DNA from: Rosistilla ulvae
GTDB taxonomy: Bacteria > Planctomycetota > Planctomycetia > Pirellulales > Pirellulaceae
Length of the DNA: 64,000 nt
Assembly: GCF_007741475.1 (NCBI RefSeq)
Contig: NZ_CP036261.1
Span: 4,031,798-4,095,797 of the forward strand
Reading direction: 5' to 3'
Shown: positions 9,474 to 21,685 of the stretch, one piece after another
Position numbering within the stretch: the first letter of the stretch is position 1
How the letters are laid out: every line of letters begins with the position of its first letter
The notes under the pieces: generated by a model
Told to the model about the DNA's origin: nothing
Databases searched by the model: none
What the model saw: only the letters and a program-made list of their open reading frames with translations
Program-made: the position numbers and the translations under genes

Positions 9474-9886
9474 CAGCTTCACACCTCGTTGTTTTTGAGT
9501 AGGGGATGGCAAGGAACGGGAACCCGAACCTTGCCGGTGACGTATACTGGTCATAGATTGTGACTGTGCCCGTCGACCATGTGAAGCCAACTCCCTTCAA
9601 TACCTGAAGAAATCAAGCACCTGTCGCCGCCGGGCGGCCACGGGAATTGACAGTTGGCAACTTGCGTTGACGGCCGATCGCTTGAACCCGCCCGATTCAC
9701 CTGCCCCGGTAAAGGCAATCGACTCGCCCTACCACCGCCCCCGCGTTTGGCTTTGCCGACCGCACGACAGGTGGTGGTTTGCTTAGTCGATGTCAAATTG
9801 AACTCGTTCACGAAACGCTTGACGCATAATATCTCACTAGTAAGCTATTGACAGATACACGTCCTTGCAATCAGTGAAAAGATCGC
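9474..9886. other. Divergent intergenic region (redoxin / marR), 413 bp
   Basis: It holds the start regions of two divergent genes. The marR side has a 22-bp palindrome (9828-9849) overlapping -35-like hexamers. The remainder is GC-rich and I see no RNA gene or credible small ORF in it. Confidence 0.6.
9828..9849. promoter_or_regulatory. 22-bp near-perfect palindrome, candidate MarR operator
   Basis: The dyad is centred between 9838 and 9839 (CT|AG), and 9 of 11 base pairs match. It lies 38-59 nt upstream of the marR start and is AT-rich inside a GC-rich neighbourhood. TTGACG (9819-9824) overlaps its left edge and TTGACA (9848-9853) its right edge, so a bound dimer would block RNA polymerase. 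MarR-family repressors usually autoregulate through dyads of this size. The regulator assignment is inferred from position. Confidence 0.55.
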
Positions 9887-10369
9887 ATGAAGCTACAGGA
9901 AGAACTCCATCGCCCGATCCCGTTTGTATCGCTTCAGCAAGAGGCGTTGCTGAATCTGCTGCGCATCGGCGATCAGTTGGAGGTTCGACTGTCTCGTTAC
10001 TTTCGCGAGCACGGTTTAACGCTATCGCGGTTCAACGTGTTGCGGAATCTGTTGTTGGCCGACCGGCCGTTGACATGCGGCGAGATTGGCGAGCGGATGA
10101 TTCAAGTGGTCCCGGCGATCACTTCGCTGGTCGATCACCTGGAAAACCAAGGTCTGGTGCAGCGCGAGCGATGTGACGAAGATCGCCGCGTGGTGCATGT
10201 GCGAATCACCAAAGCGGGCCGAAAGCTGGCCGACACAGCGATGCAACCACTCAAGGGCATGGAGACGGATCTGTTTGCCAAACTGAATTCAACGGAACTG
10301 AAGAGCCTGATAGGGCTAGCGGAAAAGGTCAGGGAATCGTTTGTCGAATACGACAAACTGCCCACTTAA
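9887..10369 (+). CDS. MarR-family transcriptional regulator
   Basis: 160 aa, of usual MarR length. It has an N-terminal dimerisation helix, then the winged helix-turn-helix: TLSRFNVLRNLLLADRPLTCGEI, recognition helix around VVPAITSLVDHLENQGLV, and the wing with the family hallmark DxR (CDEDRRVVHVRITKAG). A C-terminal helix completes the dimer interface. It lies 29 nt upstream of the RND efflux genes in the same orientation, so it probably represses its own operon and releases it when a toxic ligand binds. The candidate operator is just upstream. The ligand cannot be read from the sequence. Confidence 0.93.
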   Translation: MKLQEELHRPIPFVSLQQEALLNLLRIGDQLEVRLSRYFREHGLTLSRFNVLRNLLLADRPLTCGEIGERMIQVVPAITSLVDHLENQGLVQRERCDEDRRVVHVRITKAGRKLADTAMQPLKGMETDLFAKLNSTELKSLIGLAEKVRESFVEYDKLPT

Positions 10370-10398
10370 ATCAAAATATTCGGGGAACTGGAGACCAC

Positions 10399-11828
10399 GT
10401 GTCTAAATCGTTGACGAATCGGGAACTGCAACTCTTTCGGAGTTTCGCTCCCGCACGACACCCAATGCCGCTGCAAGTGGCGTTTCTGTTCATGCTGACC
10501 GCGGTACTTGTCACCGGCTGCAAAAAGCAGCCCGCGGGGAAACCTCCTGCGATGGTGCAAACGGTCACCGTGGCATCACCGATCACGAAACAGATCGTCG
10601 AATGGGATGCGTACACCGGCCGGCTGGAAGCTGTCGATTTCGTTGAAATCCGAGCCCGCGTTGGCGGATATTTGCAGTCGATCTATTTCGATGAAGGGCA
10701 AGTTGTCCAAGCGGGCGATCTGTTGTTCACGATCGATCCGCGTCCATTCCAGGCCGAACTCAACTCGGCCAAGGCGCGGCTGCGACAATCGCAATCGCAA
10801 CTGAAGCAGACCGAAGCGATGATCAATGAGGCGAAGGCTCGGGCGTTGCAGTCGGAAGCCAAGTTGGAACTTGCCAGTTTGCGGTACAAGCGAACCCAAG
10901 CGTTGACGCGACAGAGCGCCGCGTCGCAGGAAGAGCTGGACGAACGCGAAGCGGAATTTTTGCAAGCTAAAGCGGACATCGAAGGGGTTCAAGCAGGAAT
11001 CAGTTCCGCCCAAGCTGCGCACGCGACCGCCGAAGCGGCGATCGAAGTCGCGCAGGCCGGCGTGGAGACTGCGGAGTTGAATCTGCAGTACACGCAAATC
11101 ACTGCTCCTGTGACCGGACGGATCAGTCGCCAGTACGTGACCGAGGGGAACTTGATCGCTGGCGGATCGTCGACCTCATCGCTGCTGACCACGATCACAT
11201 CGATGAACCCGATCTACTGCGTCTTCGACGCCAACGAGCAGGACGTTCTGAAATATTCTCGACTGGCACGATCTGGTGAACGCGAAAGTTCGCGGGTTGC
11301 CAAGAATCCCGTCTTCTTAGGTTTGGTCGATGAACAGGGCTTCCCTCACCACGGCCACATGGACTTTGTCGACAACCGATTCGACGCCAATACGGCCAGT
11401 ATGCGTGCACGTTGCGTCTTCCCCAACGAAGACAATCTGTTGTTGCCCGGTATGTTCGGCCGGATTCGCATCCCCGGCAGCGCGGCGAAACAAGCGGTTT
11501 TGATTCCCGATTCCGCGATCGGTACCGATCAATCGACGCAGTATGTCTATGTTGTTGACGGCGACATGATTAAGCGGCGAGCAATTAAGACAGGTCCGAT
11601 CGTCGACGGTTTACGAGTGATCCGCGAAGGATTGGTCGGCGATGAAACACTGGTGATCGAAGGCCTGCTGCAAGCACGCCCCGATCTCAAGGTGAAGACT
11701 GTCGAAGGGACGATCGAAGTCGTCGAGGACGGGTTGCCCGACGATTACGAACCGGTACCTGCGGACCAATGGATCTCGCCCACGCCCGACGAACTACCTG
11801 TGGCGATCGCGTCTGGTGAGGTGTCCTC

Positions 11829-11832
<4 letters not shown>
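10399..11832 (+). CDS. RND efflux periplasmic adaptor (membrane fusion lipoprotein)
   Basis: 477 aa from a GTG with GGAG 8 nt upstream. The hydrophobic segment ends in the lipobox LVTGC (Cys about residue 36), so the mature protein should be a lipoprotein; an ATG at 10465 would give a more usual short signal. The AcrA/HlyD architecture follows: a barrel-sandwich start with ARVGGYLQSIYFDEGQVV, a long Gln/Ala/Glu-rich coiled-coil hairpin at about 115-215, return of the lipoyl half (TQITAPVTGRIS), then a beta-barrel and membrane-proximal domain (IPDSAIGTDQSTQYVYVVDG). It connects the RND pump to an outer-membrane channel, which is not encoded here. It overlaps the pump gene by ATGA. Confidence 0.93.
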
Positions 11833-14975
<3,143 letters not shown>

Positions 14976-14982
14976 GGTTCGG

Positions 14983-16269
14983 ATGGTTGATCGACGTCAG
15001 TTTATCGGTTCGATTCCCGTTAGCGCGATGGCGATCTCCGCAATCGCGCTGGCTCGCCCCGCAGCCTCCCAGGATGCGGCGGCGGAAGATTCGTCGAGCG
15101 ATTCGTTGATCGCCAGTCCTCCCGTGGTGCAAAACCCGCGTGCCGAAAGTTTTGGCGTCAGCATCGCCGTCGATCAGTTGGCGACCGCTTGGGTTGAATA
15201 CGGCCTGGATCGCTATGATCTGAAGCACACAGCGATTGCCAGCCAGCACGGCTTGGTCAGCGCGGATGATCGGGCGTTGCACGTTCGCGTGCAACACGAC
15301 CAACCGTTTCCGGTTGGCCAACCGATTTTCTACCGCGTCGTCGTCCAACCGCTGGCATATAAGAACGCCTACGTTTTGCAGCGGGGCGAGCCCCAGGCGA
15401 CCGACGTCTACGCGTTGCGGTTGCCCGATCCCGGCGCCAAGCGAGTGAGAGTCGTCAGCATCAACGACACGCACGAAAATCTGGAAACGATCCGCCAGCT
15501 GCATGCTCAGATCGAAGCGTTGGATCCCGACCTGCTGATCTGGAACGGCGATACCTGCAACGACTTCGACGCGTCGGATCAGCCGGCTCTGATTATGCTG
15601 AACCCAGCGAAAGACCGGAGCATATCGTGGGCTAGTACGCGGCCGCTGGTCTTCAGCAACGGGAATCATGACGTCCGCGGCCAGCGGGCTCGCGAAACGA
15701 TCGACTGTTTTGTCGGCTGCCCCGAGTCTTCCGAACTCCCCTATAACCAAGCCGTTCGCATCGGTCCGCTGGCGCTCGTGACGATGGATACGGGAGAAGA
15801 CAAACCCGATCGCCATCCGGTTTTCGCCGGCACGGCAGCTTATGAACCCTACCGATCGCGTCAGGCGACGTGGTTGCAACAGGCTGTCAATCAACCCGAG
15901 GTCCGCGACGCTCCCTTCAAGATCGTTGCCTGTCACATCCCTTTGCGCGGACTCCCCGATCAGAACGACGGCACGACGCTCGAAGGCTATGCCAGCTTCA
16001 GCGGCTTTGGCGCCAAGTTGTGGATGCCAACACTTGTCGAAAGTGGCTTCCAAGCAGTCGTCTCCGGACACATGCACCGCGACCGTTTGGATCCCGCAAC
16101 CGAAGAGATGCCGATTCTGCAATTTGTCGGAGGCGGGCCGACCGCGGAAAAGGCAACGCTAACGATCATCGATGCCGAGCAAAACGCAGCCGATCCGTCG
16201 ATGGAGATTCGGATCACCGATCTGGACGGGAAGGTGTTGCACCAGCAGACTTGGAACGGCAAACGATAG
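14983..16269 (+). CDS. Tat-exported calcineurin-like metallophosphoesterase
   Basis: 428 aa from the ATG at 14983, 7 nt after the RND pump stop, with TGAGG upstream. The N-terminus is a Tat signal (VDRRQFIG plus an alanine-rich hydrophobic stretch). After a Fn3-like/purple-acid-phosphatase-like N-terminal region (about 45-150), all metallophosphoesterase motifs are present in order: NDTHEN, WNGDTCND, NGNHD, ACHIPLRG and SGHMHRD, which together bind the two metals. It should act in the periplasm on a phosphate mono- or diester of unknown identity. Its tight spacing suggests co-transcription with the efflux genes, an unusual neighbour; a functional link is uncertain. Confidence 0.9.
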   Translation: MVDRRQFIGSIPVSAMAISAIALARPAASQDAAAEDSSSDSLIASPPVVQNPRAESFGVSIAVDQLATAWVEYGLDRYDLKHTAIASQHGLVSADDRALHVRVQHDQPFPVGQPIFYRVVVQPLAYKNAYVLQRGEPQATDVYALRLPDPGAKRVRVVSINDTHENLETIRQLHAQIEALDPDLLIWNGDTCNDFDASDQPALIMLNPAKDRSISWASTRPLVFSNGNHDVRGQRARETIDCFVGCPESSELPYNQAVRIGPLALVTMDTGEDKPDRHPVFAGTAAYEPYRSRQATWLQQAVNQPEVRDAPFKIVACHIPLRGLPDQNDGTTLEGYASFSGFGAKLWMPTLVESGFQAVVSGHMHRDRLDPATEEMPILQFVGGGPTAEKATLTIIDAEQNAADPSMEIRITDLDGKVLHQQTWNGKR

Positions 16270-16349
16270 GCGATCGAGCTTGGTACAATGGCGTCGCACT
16301 TTTGCGCCAACGTACGCTCGCCCCTCTCCTCGCTTTCAAGTGTTCCGAT

Positions 16350-17849
16350 ATGAAAAGCAACTCGACGCTTCTCGTCGCGGCAGTCTTCCCGTTCGCGATG
16401 CTTACCAGCGGTTTTCTGAACGCCGCCGATCCAAACGTTCCTCCCAATATCGTCTGGATCATTCCCGACGACATGTCGGCGGAGTTCTCCTGCTACGGCG
16501 AGACGGCGATCGAGACGCCCAACGTCGACAGCTTGGCAGCGGCTGGCGTAAAGTTCACGAACGCGTATGTGACAGCTCCTGTCTGTTCGACTTGCCGATC
16601 GGCCTTCATCACCGGGATGTATCAAACCAGTATCGGGGCGCATCATCATCGCAGCGGTCGCGGGACGGAGAAGATCGAATTGCCAGACGACGTTGCGATG
16701 GTCCCCAAGTTGTTCCAAGAGGCGGGCTATCACACGTCGATCACCGGTTGGCCGATGAATGGCAAGCTCGGCAAGACCGATTACAACTTCCAGTGGGACA
16801 AATCGATCTACGACAGCAACGACTGGGGCGATCGGAAGCCCGGTCAACCGTTCTTCGCGCAGATCCAAACTCAGGGCGGAAAGTTGCGAGGCAAAGACGC
16901 TCGTGGTTGGGAAAAGATCGCGACGGCAGCGGAGAAAGAACTGGGCAGCCGGACGCCGATCAGCGCTGTCGAATTGCCACCCTATTATCCCAACCATCCC
17001 GACATCGTCCGCGACTGGGCGGCGTACCTCGATTCGGTGCGAATGACCGATGCGATGGTAGGCGAAGTTGTCGCGAGACTTGAATCCGAAGGCGTCCGCG
17101 ACAATACGTTGATCCTGTTCATGACCGATCATGGGATCAGCCACGCCCGCGGAAAACAGTTTTTGTACGACGAGGGCTTGCATGTGCCGTTGGTGATCGC
17201 CGGACCGGGAATCGCAGCGGGAACGGGTCGCGAAGATCTCGTCGAACACATCGACATCGCCGCGCTGTCGCTTGCCGCGGCGGGGATTCCGATTCCGGCG
17301 AACATGCAGGCTCGAGATATTCTGGCGGCCGAGTACCAACCACGATCGGCGGTCTTTGCCGCCCGCGACCGCTGCGACGAAACCGTCGAACATATCCGAT
17401 CGGTGAGGACTGAGGATTTCAAATACATCCGCAACTTCCTGCCGAACCGACCTTACTTGCAGCCCTGTGCTTACAAAGACGCCAAGCAGATCTTGATCGC
17501 ACTGCGGCAGTGGCACGCCGCGGGGAAATTGAACGCGACCCAAGAGCTACTGTTTCGGGAAACCCGCCCGCCGGAAGAGCTCTACGATCTGAAGAGCGAT
17601 CCACACGAGATCGACAACCTCGCCGACGATCCCGCGTTTGCAGAGCAACTGAAATCGCTGCGGGCCCGACTGGATCAATGGATGGAGACAACCGGCGACC
17701 AGGGGCGGCAACCGGAATCGGCGGCGATGTACGACAGCGACATGGCGGTCTACCTCGACTCGGTACAGCGGCGCGGCAATGCCGAGTACCTGCAGGCACT
17801 TCAGAAGAACATCGCACTGATGAAACGCTGGGCCGCCGAAGGCAAATAG
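16350..17849 (+). CDS. Sulfatase family protein (exported)
   Basis: 499 aa from the ATG at 16350; the open frame extends further upstream but that stretch overlaps the phosphoesterase gene. A Sec signal peptide ends near LNAADP. It is a type I sulfatase-fold protein with IVWIIPDDMSAEFSCYGE (metal-binding Asp pair), TPNVDSLAAAGVKFTNAY, and the site of the formylglycine signature, here CSTCR followed by SAFITGMY. The canonical pattern is C-x-P/S/A-x-R, so Thr at the third position is a variant. Later come FMTDHGISHARGKQFLYDEGLHVPLVI, typical of the family. The likely substrate is a sulfated marine polysaccharide, but heparan-like N-sulfoglucosamine hydrolase relatives share these motifs. A TACAAT element (16284-16289) lies 60 nt upstream. 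Confidence 0.93.
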   Translation: MKSNSTLLVAAVFPFAMLTSGFLNAADPNVPPNIVWIIPDDMSAEFSCYGETAIETPNVDSLAAAGVKFTNAYVTAPVCSTCRSAFITGMYQTSIGAHHHRSGRGTEKIELPDDVAMVPKLFQEAGYHTSITGWPMNGKLGKTDYNFQWDKSIYDSNDWGDRKPGQPFFAQIQTQGGKLRGKDARGWEKIATAAEKELGSRTPISAVELPPYYPNHPDIVRDWAAYLDSVRMTDAMVGEVVARLESEGVRDNTLILFMTDHGISHARGKQFLYDEGLHVPLVIAGPGIAAGTGREDLVEHIDIAALSLAAAGIPIPANMQARDILAAEYQPRSAVFAARDRCDETVEHIRSVRTEDFKYIRNFLPNRPYLQPCAYKDAKQILIALRQWHAAGKLNATQELLFRETRPPEELYDLKSDPHEIDNLADDPAFAEQLKSLRARLDQWMETTGDQGRQPESAAMYDSDMAVYLDSVQRRGNAEYLQALQKNIALMKRWAAEGK

Positions 17850-17864
17850 CTCGCCCCGACGCCG

Positions 17865-17889
17865 CGCGGATGCGAACTCGCAATCCGCG
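17865..17889. terminator. Hairpin between convergent genes, possible bidirectional terminator
   Basis: CGCGGATGCGA pairs with TCGCA-A-TCCGCG, giving 11 base pairs with one bulged A and a 2-nt loop. It sits 15 nt after the sulfatase stop and about 48 nt after the stop of the convergent esterase. There is no T-run on either side, so it is not a textbook Rho-independent terminator. Confidence 0.45.
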
Positions 17890-17937
17890 TTATCCGAAGG
17901 GACGATGCAGCGCCGTCCCATCGATGCGTTCGATCGA

Positions 17938-18777
17938 TTAGTGCGACTTGATAAACTTCAGCATCAACGGATGGGCGGGTTCGGCCATTCCATGACCATA
18001 ACCTTGTAGTTCCAACAGCTCGCTTTGCTTGTGCCCAGCCACTTTCATCATCCGCCATAGATAGGCGTTTTCTTCATAGCGGCCCAGCATTTCCAAGTCA
18101 CGATCGCCGGTGATCAACAACAACGGCGGAGCATCTTTGCGAACGTGATACAACGGTGCCAGGTCGTCGACGATCGGCTGCTTCCCGCCGATGCCACGCT
18201 CGGCGCGGATGGTGAAGTGCGTAATCGTGTGACCGCTGTAGGGAATCAACCCCGCGATGTCGTTGGCGTCGATATCGTGAGCCGCCAACCAACGCGTGTC
18301 GAGCCCGACCATGCTGGTCAGATAGCCGCCGGCGGAATGCCCACTGACGAAGATCTTCTCGGGAGAGCCGCCGTATTTGGCAATGTTCCTAAAAGTCCAA
18401 GCGACCGCAGCGGCGGCGTCCTCGATATGGGTCGGGGATTTGACGGCAGGACTCAAACGATAATTGACCGCAACGACAGCGATCCCTTTGTTCTTCAAAC
18501 CGCTTGGAATCGACTTGTTCCCCCCCGTCAATCCGCCGCCATGAAACCAAACCACGGTGTCGTAGTCCTTGGTATCGGTTGGGTAGTAGATATCCAGGCG
18601 ACAGCGCTCGCGCATGTATTCGGTCAGATCGTCGCCGCTGCGATAGGGTACGTCGGCGACGGTGGTGTATTTCGGCGCAACGGCGTCGCTCTTTTGAGCC
18701 GAAGCAACATCGACCAATGCGACAAACGGCAGAACAGCAAAAACCGCGAAACGGACAATGGAAACAGAGATGTGCAT
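17938..18777 (-). CDS. Exported alpha/beta hydrolase (esterase/lipase, BD-FAE-like)
   Basis: 279 aa from the ATG at 18777, chosen because a Sec signal peptide (hydrophobic VRFAVFAVLPFVALVDVASA) follows. It has the oxyanion-hole motif HGGG (VVWFHGGGLTGG), the nucleophile elbow GHSAGG with the catalytic Ser, and a C-terminal GYGHGM carrying the likely catalytic His; this matches the hormone-sensitive-lipase/esterase group. It probably hydrolyses carboxyl or acetyl esters in the periplasm, possibly polysaccharide side groups. It is last in a minus-strand run after the kinase, phosphatase and TPR genes, 68 nt after the TPR stop. Confidence 0.9.
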   Translation of the reverse strand: MHISVSIVRFAVFAVLPFVALVDVASAQKSDAVAPKYTTVADVPYRSGDDLTEYMRERCRLDIYYPTDTKDYDTVVWFHGGGLTGGNKSIPSGLKNKGIAVVAVNYRLSPAVKSPTHIEDAAAAVAWTFRNIAKYGGSPEKIFVSGHSAGGYLTSMVGLDTRWLAAHDIDANDIAGLIPYSGHTITHFTIRAERGIGGKQPIVDDLAPLYHVRKDAPPLLLITGDRDLEMLGRYEENAYLWRMMKVAGHKQSELLELQGYGHGMAEPAHPLMLKFIKSH

Positions 18778-18845
18778 CAGTGAGTTCTGGTGGGGTTGAG
18801 AGTGGGGCGGGACGCCCGGCAACAATCGCTGGGCGAGGAACTTGG

Positions 18846-20795
18846 TTAGCTGTCGTCCGACGCGGCGTTCTGTTTCGCGTGATGCTCTTGTTGTTTCTTG
18901 ATAAAAAACTCGAGCTGTCGGCGAATGGGTGGCGAGTGGGGTTCCAAGGCAACCGCTTCGCGTTGGGTACGGACGGCGGCATCGTAATCGCCTAGCGCGT
19001 AATAACAATGCGAAAGTGTATCGGTCAGCGACGCGAGCTTGGGGGTCAGTTCCAACGATCGGCGGCTGTAGGCCAACGCGCGTTTCAGATCACCATTGGT
19101 ATTGGCGGCCAACCATGCGTATTGGTTGCAGTAGTGGGAAATGATTCGCTTCCGCTGCAATTGATTAATGCCGACGATTTGCCGTTCCTCATCGCGGATC
19201 ATTCGTTCGAACTCGGTCAGCGCAGTACGCATCGCGCGGTTGGTATCGCGTTTCCATTGCTCATCGCCGGGATATCGGTACATCGCGATCAAGATATCGC
19301 CATCCAACGGATCGGCGGCGATCGCTGCCTTCAAGGCCTCCGCGGCTTCTTCCGGTTGCTCCGCCTGCAGATGCCCGAGGGCGGCGTTGTAGTGCATCCG
19401 GGCTTCGAAGTCGTCGAAAGAATAGATCAGTTCGCGTTCGACGATGCGGCGGAAATCGCGATCGATCTTCATCCGTTCCACCGTCGGTTGCAACGTTTCC
19501 GCCGCGTCGCGATGCTGTTCGAATTCGCTTTGGATCATCGCCAGTTTCCAGCGAGCATCGGCGGATGACGAAGTATCGATCGGACAGCGATCGATGACAT
19601 AGCGGTACTCTCGTTGTGCCCAATCGAAACGACCGCGGCCGACCAATTCCATCGCAACCAACAGATGACGCTGCGTCGCTTGTTGCCGCGCATCGGCTGT
19701 CATCGGGCTGCTGCCGTCTTCGTTCAGCGGCGCCAAAGGCGCAAGCTCCAAAGCTTGCGCAACCCAGCGTTCCCCTTCCTTCTCATTGTCGGTTTCGGCC
19801 AGCGCCTGGGCCACGGCGTACGACAGCCAGGCATCGTTTTTGAAGTCGCTGGGATCGCGTCGGAGCAGCTGCAGCACGATCGTCCACATCTTGTGATCCA
19901 ACGCCCATTCGACCGCATCGCGAAGGGGTTGTTTGCGGGATTCGACAAGCTCCAAACTCTCCGTCGCCAGATCGAGCGATTCGGATTCCAGCCCAAACTC
20001 CGCGGCGCGAACCGCACAGATCCGGTAGAGCTCCAGCACGGCAAGATCATCGCTCGATCGGGTCGTCTGGCTTGCCACACGATCTCGCTCCGCCGAGATA
20101 AACGCCCGCCATGCCGGCCCGTCGTATTCGCCACCGGCGAGGTCGCGGGCGTAGAGATTTAACCACTTGGCCGCTTCGCGCGCGTTCGATCCCAGCGACT
20201 CCTCGATCACCGCGCTATTGCGCCGCCGCCCCTCGACCGTCGCCGCGATCGGCTGCTGCATGATCAACAGCGCCGCCGAGCGACTGAGCCGCAGCTTGGT
20301 TTCGAAGCGGACCAAACGGCAGAGGGCGGCAAGTCCCTCGCGGTCGGGAAGCGCAGCGAGCCGGTCCATTCGGCTCTTCCGTTCGACCTCCGATTGCGAG
20401 CCATATTCGCTGAGGATCTGTCGCACATCGGTCGAATCATCTTCGGTCGACCAACTGACCTGCAGACTTTCGACCAGATAGCGAGCCGCCATCGCGATCT
20501 CGCTGTCGTCGTTCATCTGGGCGGCGTGCAACGCGTCGAACGCCAGCAAGCCCATGCGTTGCAATTCACCGCGAGCGCGGATCCGTTTTGCGTAACTGGG
20601 GTCGCCCAATTGATCGATCAATCGATCGACTTGTTCTCTCAGCTGAAGGTCACCCTGAGCATCGGGGCGGTCATCTGCGGCGAGCCGTGGCAGCGAACCG
20701 GCAAATACGATCCCCATCAATCCAAAAACAACGGCAGCCACGGCGGTTGCCGTCGGAAAAGGAAGGGTTGGCTTTGGCATTTTGGAAACCATCAT
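18846..20795 (-). CDS. Exported HEAT/TPR-repeat protein, unknown function
   Basis: 649 aa counted from the ATG at 20795 (a second ATG follows immediately and MPKPTLPF starts four codons later). A signal peptide or anchor covers about residues 12-35. The N-terminal part resembles the HEAT-like segment often found in planctomycete proteins (VDRLIDQLGDPSYAKRIRARGELQRMG). The C-terminal half is TPR-like, with helices at about 480-630 including LSHCYYALGDYDAAVRTQREAVALEP. No catalytic motif is seen. It follows the PP2C gene by 44 nt in the same direction, so it may be a scaffold or output of that kinase/phosphatase module. It ends in a charged Gln/His/Lys tail. Confidence 0.82.
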   Translation of the reverse strand: MMVSKMPKPTLPFPTATAVAAVVFGLMGIVFAGSLPRLAADDRPDAQGDLQLREQVDRLIDQLGDPSYAKRIRARGELQRMGLLAFDALHAAQMNDDSEIAMAARYLVESLQVSWSTEDDSTDVRQILSEYGSQSEVERKSRMDRLAALPDREGLAALCRLVRFETKLRLSRSAALLIMQQPIAATVEGRRRNSAVIEESLGSNAREAAKWLNLYARDLAGGEYDGPAWRAFISAERDRVASQTTRSSDDLAVLELYRICAVRAAEFGLESESLDLATESLELVESRKQPLRDAVEWALDHKMWTIVLQLLRRDPSDFKNDAWLSYAVAQALAETDNEKEGERWVAQALELAPLAPLNEDGSSPMTADARQQATQRHLLVAMELVGRGRFDWAQREYRYVIDRCPIDTSSSADARWKLAMIQSEFEQHRDAAETLQPTVERMKIDRDFRRIVERELIYSFDDFEARMHYNAALGHLQAEQPEEAAEALKAAIAADPLDGDILIAMYRYPGDEQWKRDTNRAMRTALTEFERMIRDEERQIVGINQLQRKRIISHYCNQYAWLAANTNGDLKRALAYSRRSLELTPKLASLTDTLSHCYYALGDYDAAVRTQREAVALEPHSPPIRRQLEFFIKKQQEHHAKQNAASDDS

Positions 20796-20839
20796 TTGGA
20801 CGCGTCGAGAGCGAATTATCAGTCTACAGTCTAACCGGA

Positions 20840-21658
20840 TTATCGGCGGAATAGCAAAACGGTCAGATCGTCGGGTTTGCAGGGACGCCCCTGGTCGGGA
20901 TGAGCCATCCGGTCGGTGGCCAACTGCGTCAGTTCGTTGGCACAATCGCCGATACTTCCCTTGCGGATACGCGCGATCGCCTCTTGGACCGTCACGTTGT
21001 CGGTCAATCCATCGCTGGCCAACATCACGCTGTCGCGGGCGGCCAATCGGATGGGCGAACCGATTTCGATCCGCATCGACGGCGAACCGATGGCGTTCAG
21101 AATCACGTGCCGTTCGGCATGCTCCATCGCTTCGCTGGAATTCAACAATCCGGCAGCGAGACCGAAGCCGACGGGGGAATGCGAAGTCGTTTCCAGTTTG
21201 ATCTTGCCTCGCGAGCCGACGACCAAGGCGATCGAATCGCCGGCGTGGTAGGGACGCACTTCCCTTTTCGAAATCTCGACTACCGCCAGCGTCGTCCCCG
21301 AACCGGTCCCCATCGCCTGGACCGCGAGATTGGCGCGTTCAAAACCGTTGATGATCCCGATCCGCAACATTGATTTTTGCTGCAGCGCCTCGTTGATCGC
21401 CAGCACCATTTCACGGACCGCCAACGCCGAAGCGACCTCTCCGGCCGAATGCCCTCCCATGCCATCGGCCACGATCAGGACAGACGAATCTTTACCGCAA
21501 GGGATGATCGCCGCAACATCTTCGTTGGGGGTCGTTTTGTCGGGACAGCGCGTAGAAAAGACAGCCGCTTCCCCACCGGCAGTCGCGTGGACTACCGACC
21601 GGGTCATCTGACGGTTGCGGTAGATAATCGAAGGGCCTTGATCGCCTGAATTGAGCAC
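20840..21658 (-). CDS. PP2C-family Ser/Thr protein phosphatase
   Basis: 272 aa from a GTG with AAAGGA about 10 nt upstream (an ATG 51 nt further in, MTRSVVH, is possible). PP2C motifs are in order: a NEDVAAIIP start with the metal-binding Asp, the hallmark VADGMGGHSAGEVAS, GSGTTLAVVEI, VRPYHAGDSIALVV, a LASDGLTDNV metal-binding Asp, and a final KPDDLTVLLFRR. It is a soluble, metal-dependent phosphatase that removes phosphate from Ser/Thr. It starts 27 nt after the kinase stop, the classical kinase/phosphatase pairing (as in PknB/PrpC), so it likely reverses that kinase. Confidence 0.94.
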   Translation of the reverse strand: MLNSGDQGPSIIYRNRQMTRSVVHATAGGEAAVFSTRCPDKTTPNEDVAAIIPCGKDSSVLIVADGMGGHSAGEVASALAVREMVLAINEALQQKSMLRIGIINGFERANLAVQAMGTGSGTTLAVVEISKREVRPYHAGDSIALVVGSRGKIKLETTSHSPVGFGLAAGLLNSSEAMEHAERHVILNAIGSPSMRIEIGSPIRLAARDSVMLASDGLTDNVTVQEAIARIRKGSIGDCANELTQLATDRMAHPDQGRPCKPDDLTVLLFRR

Positions 21659-21685
21659 CAGCTGAACGTCCTTTGCCTGGGTGGT

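Noticed and set aside
9551-9811. Small minus-strand frame between redoxin and marR
   Set aside because: Gly/Arg/Pro-rich composition, no ribosome site, and it lies in the divergent promoter region.
15870-16349. Upstream extension of the first sulfatase
   Set aside because: It overlaps the metallophosphoesterase gene in another frame and lacks homology; the signal peptide begins at 16350.
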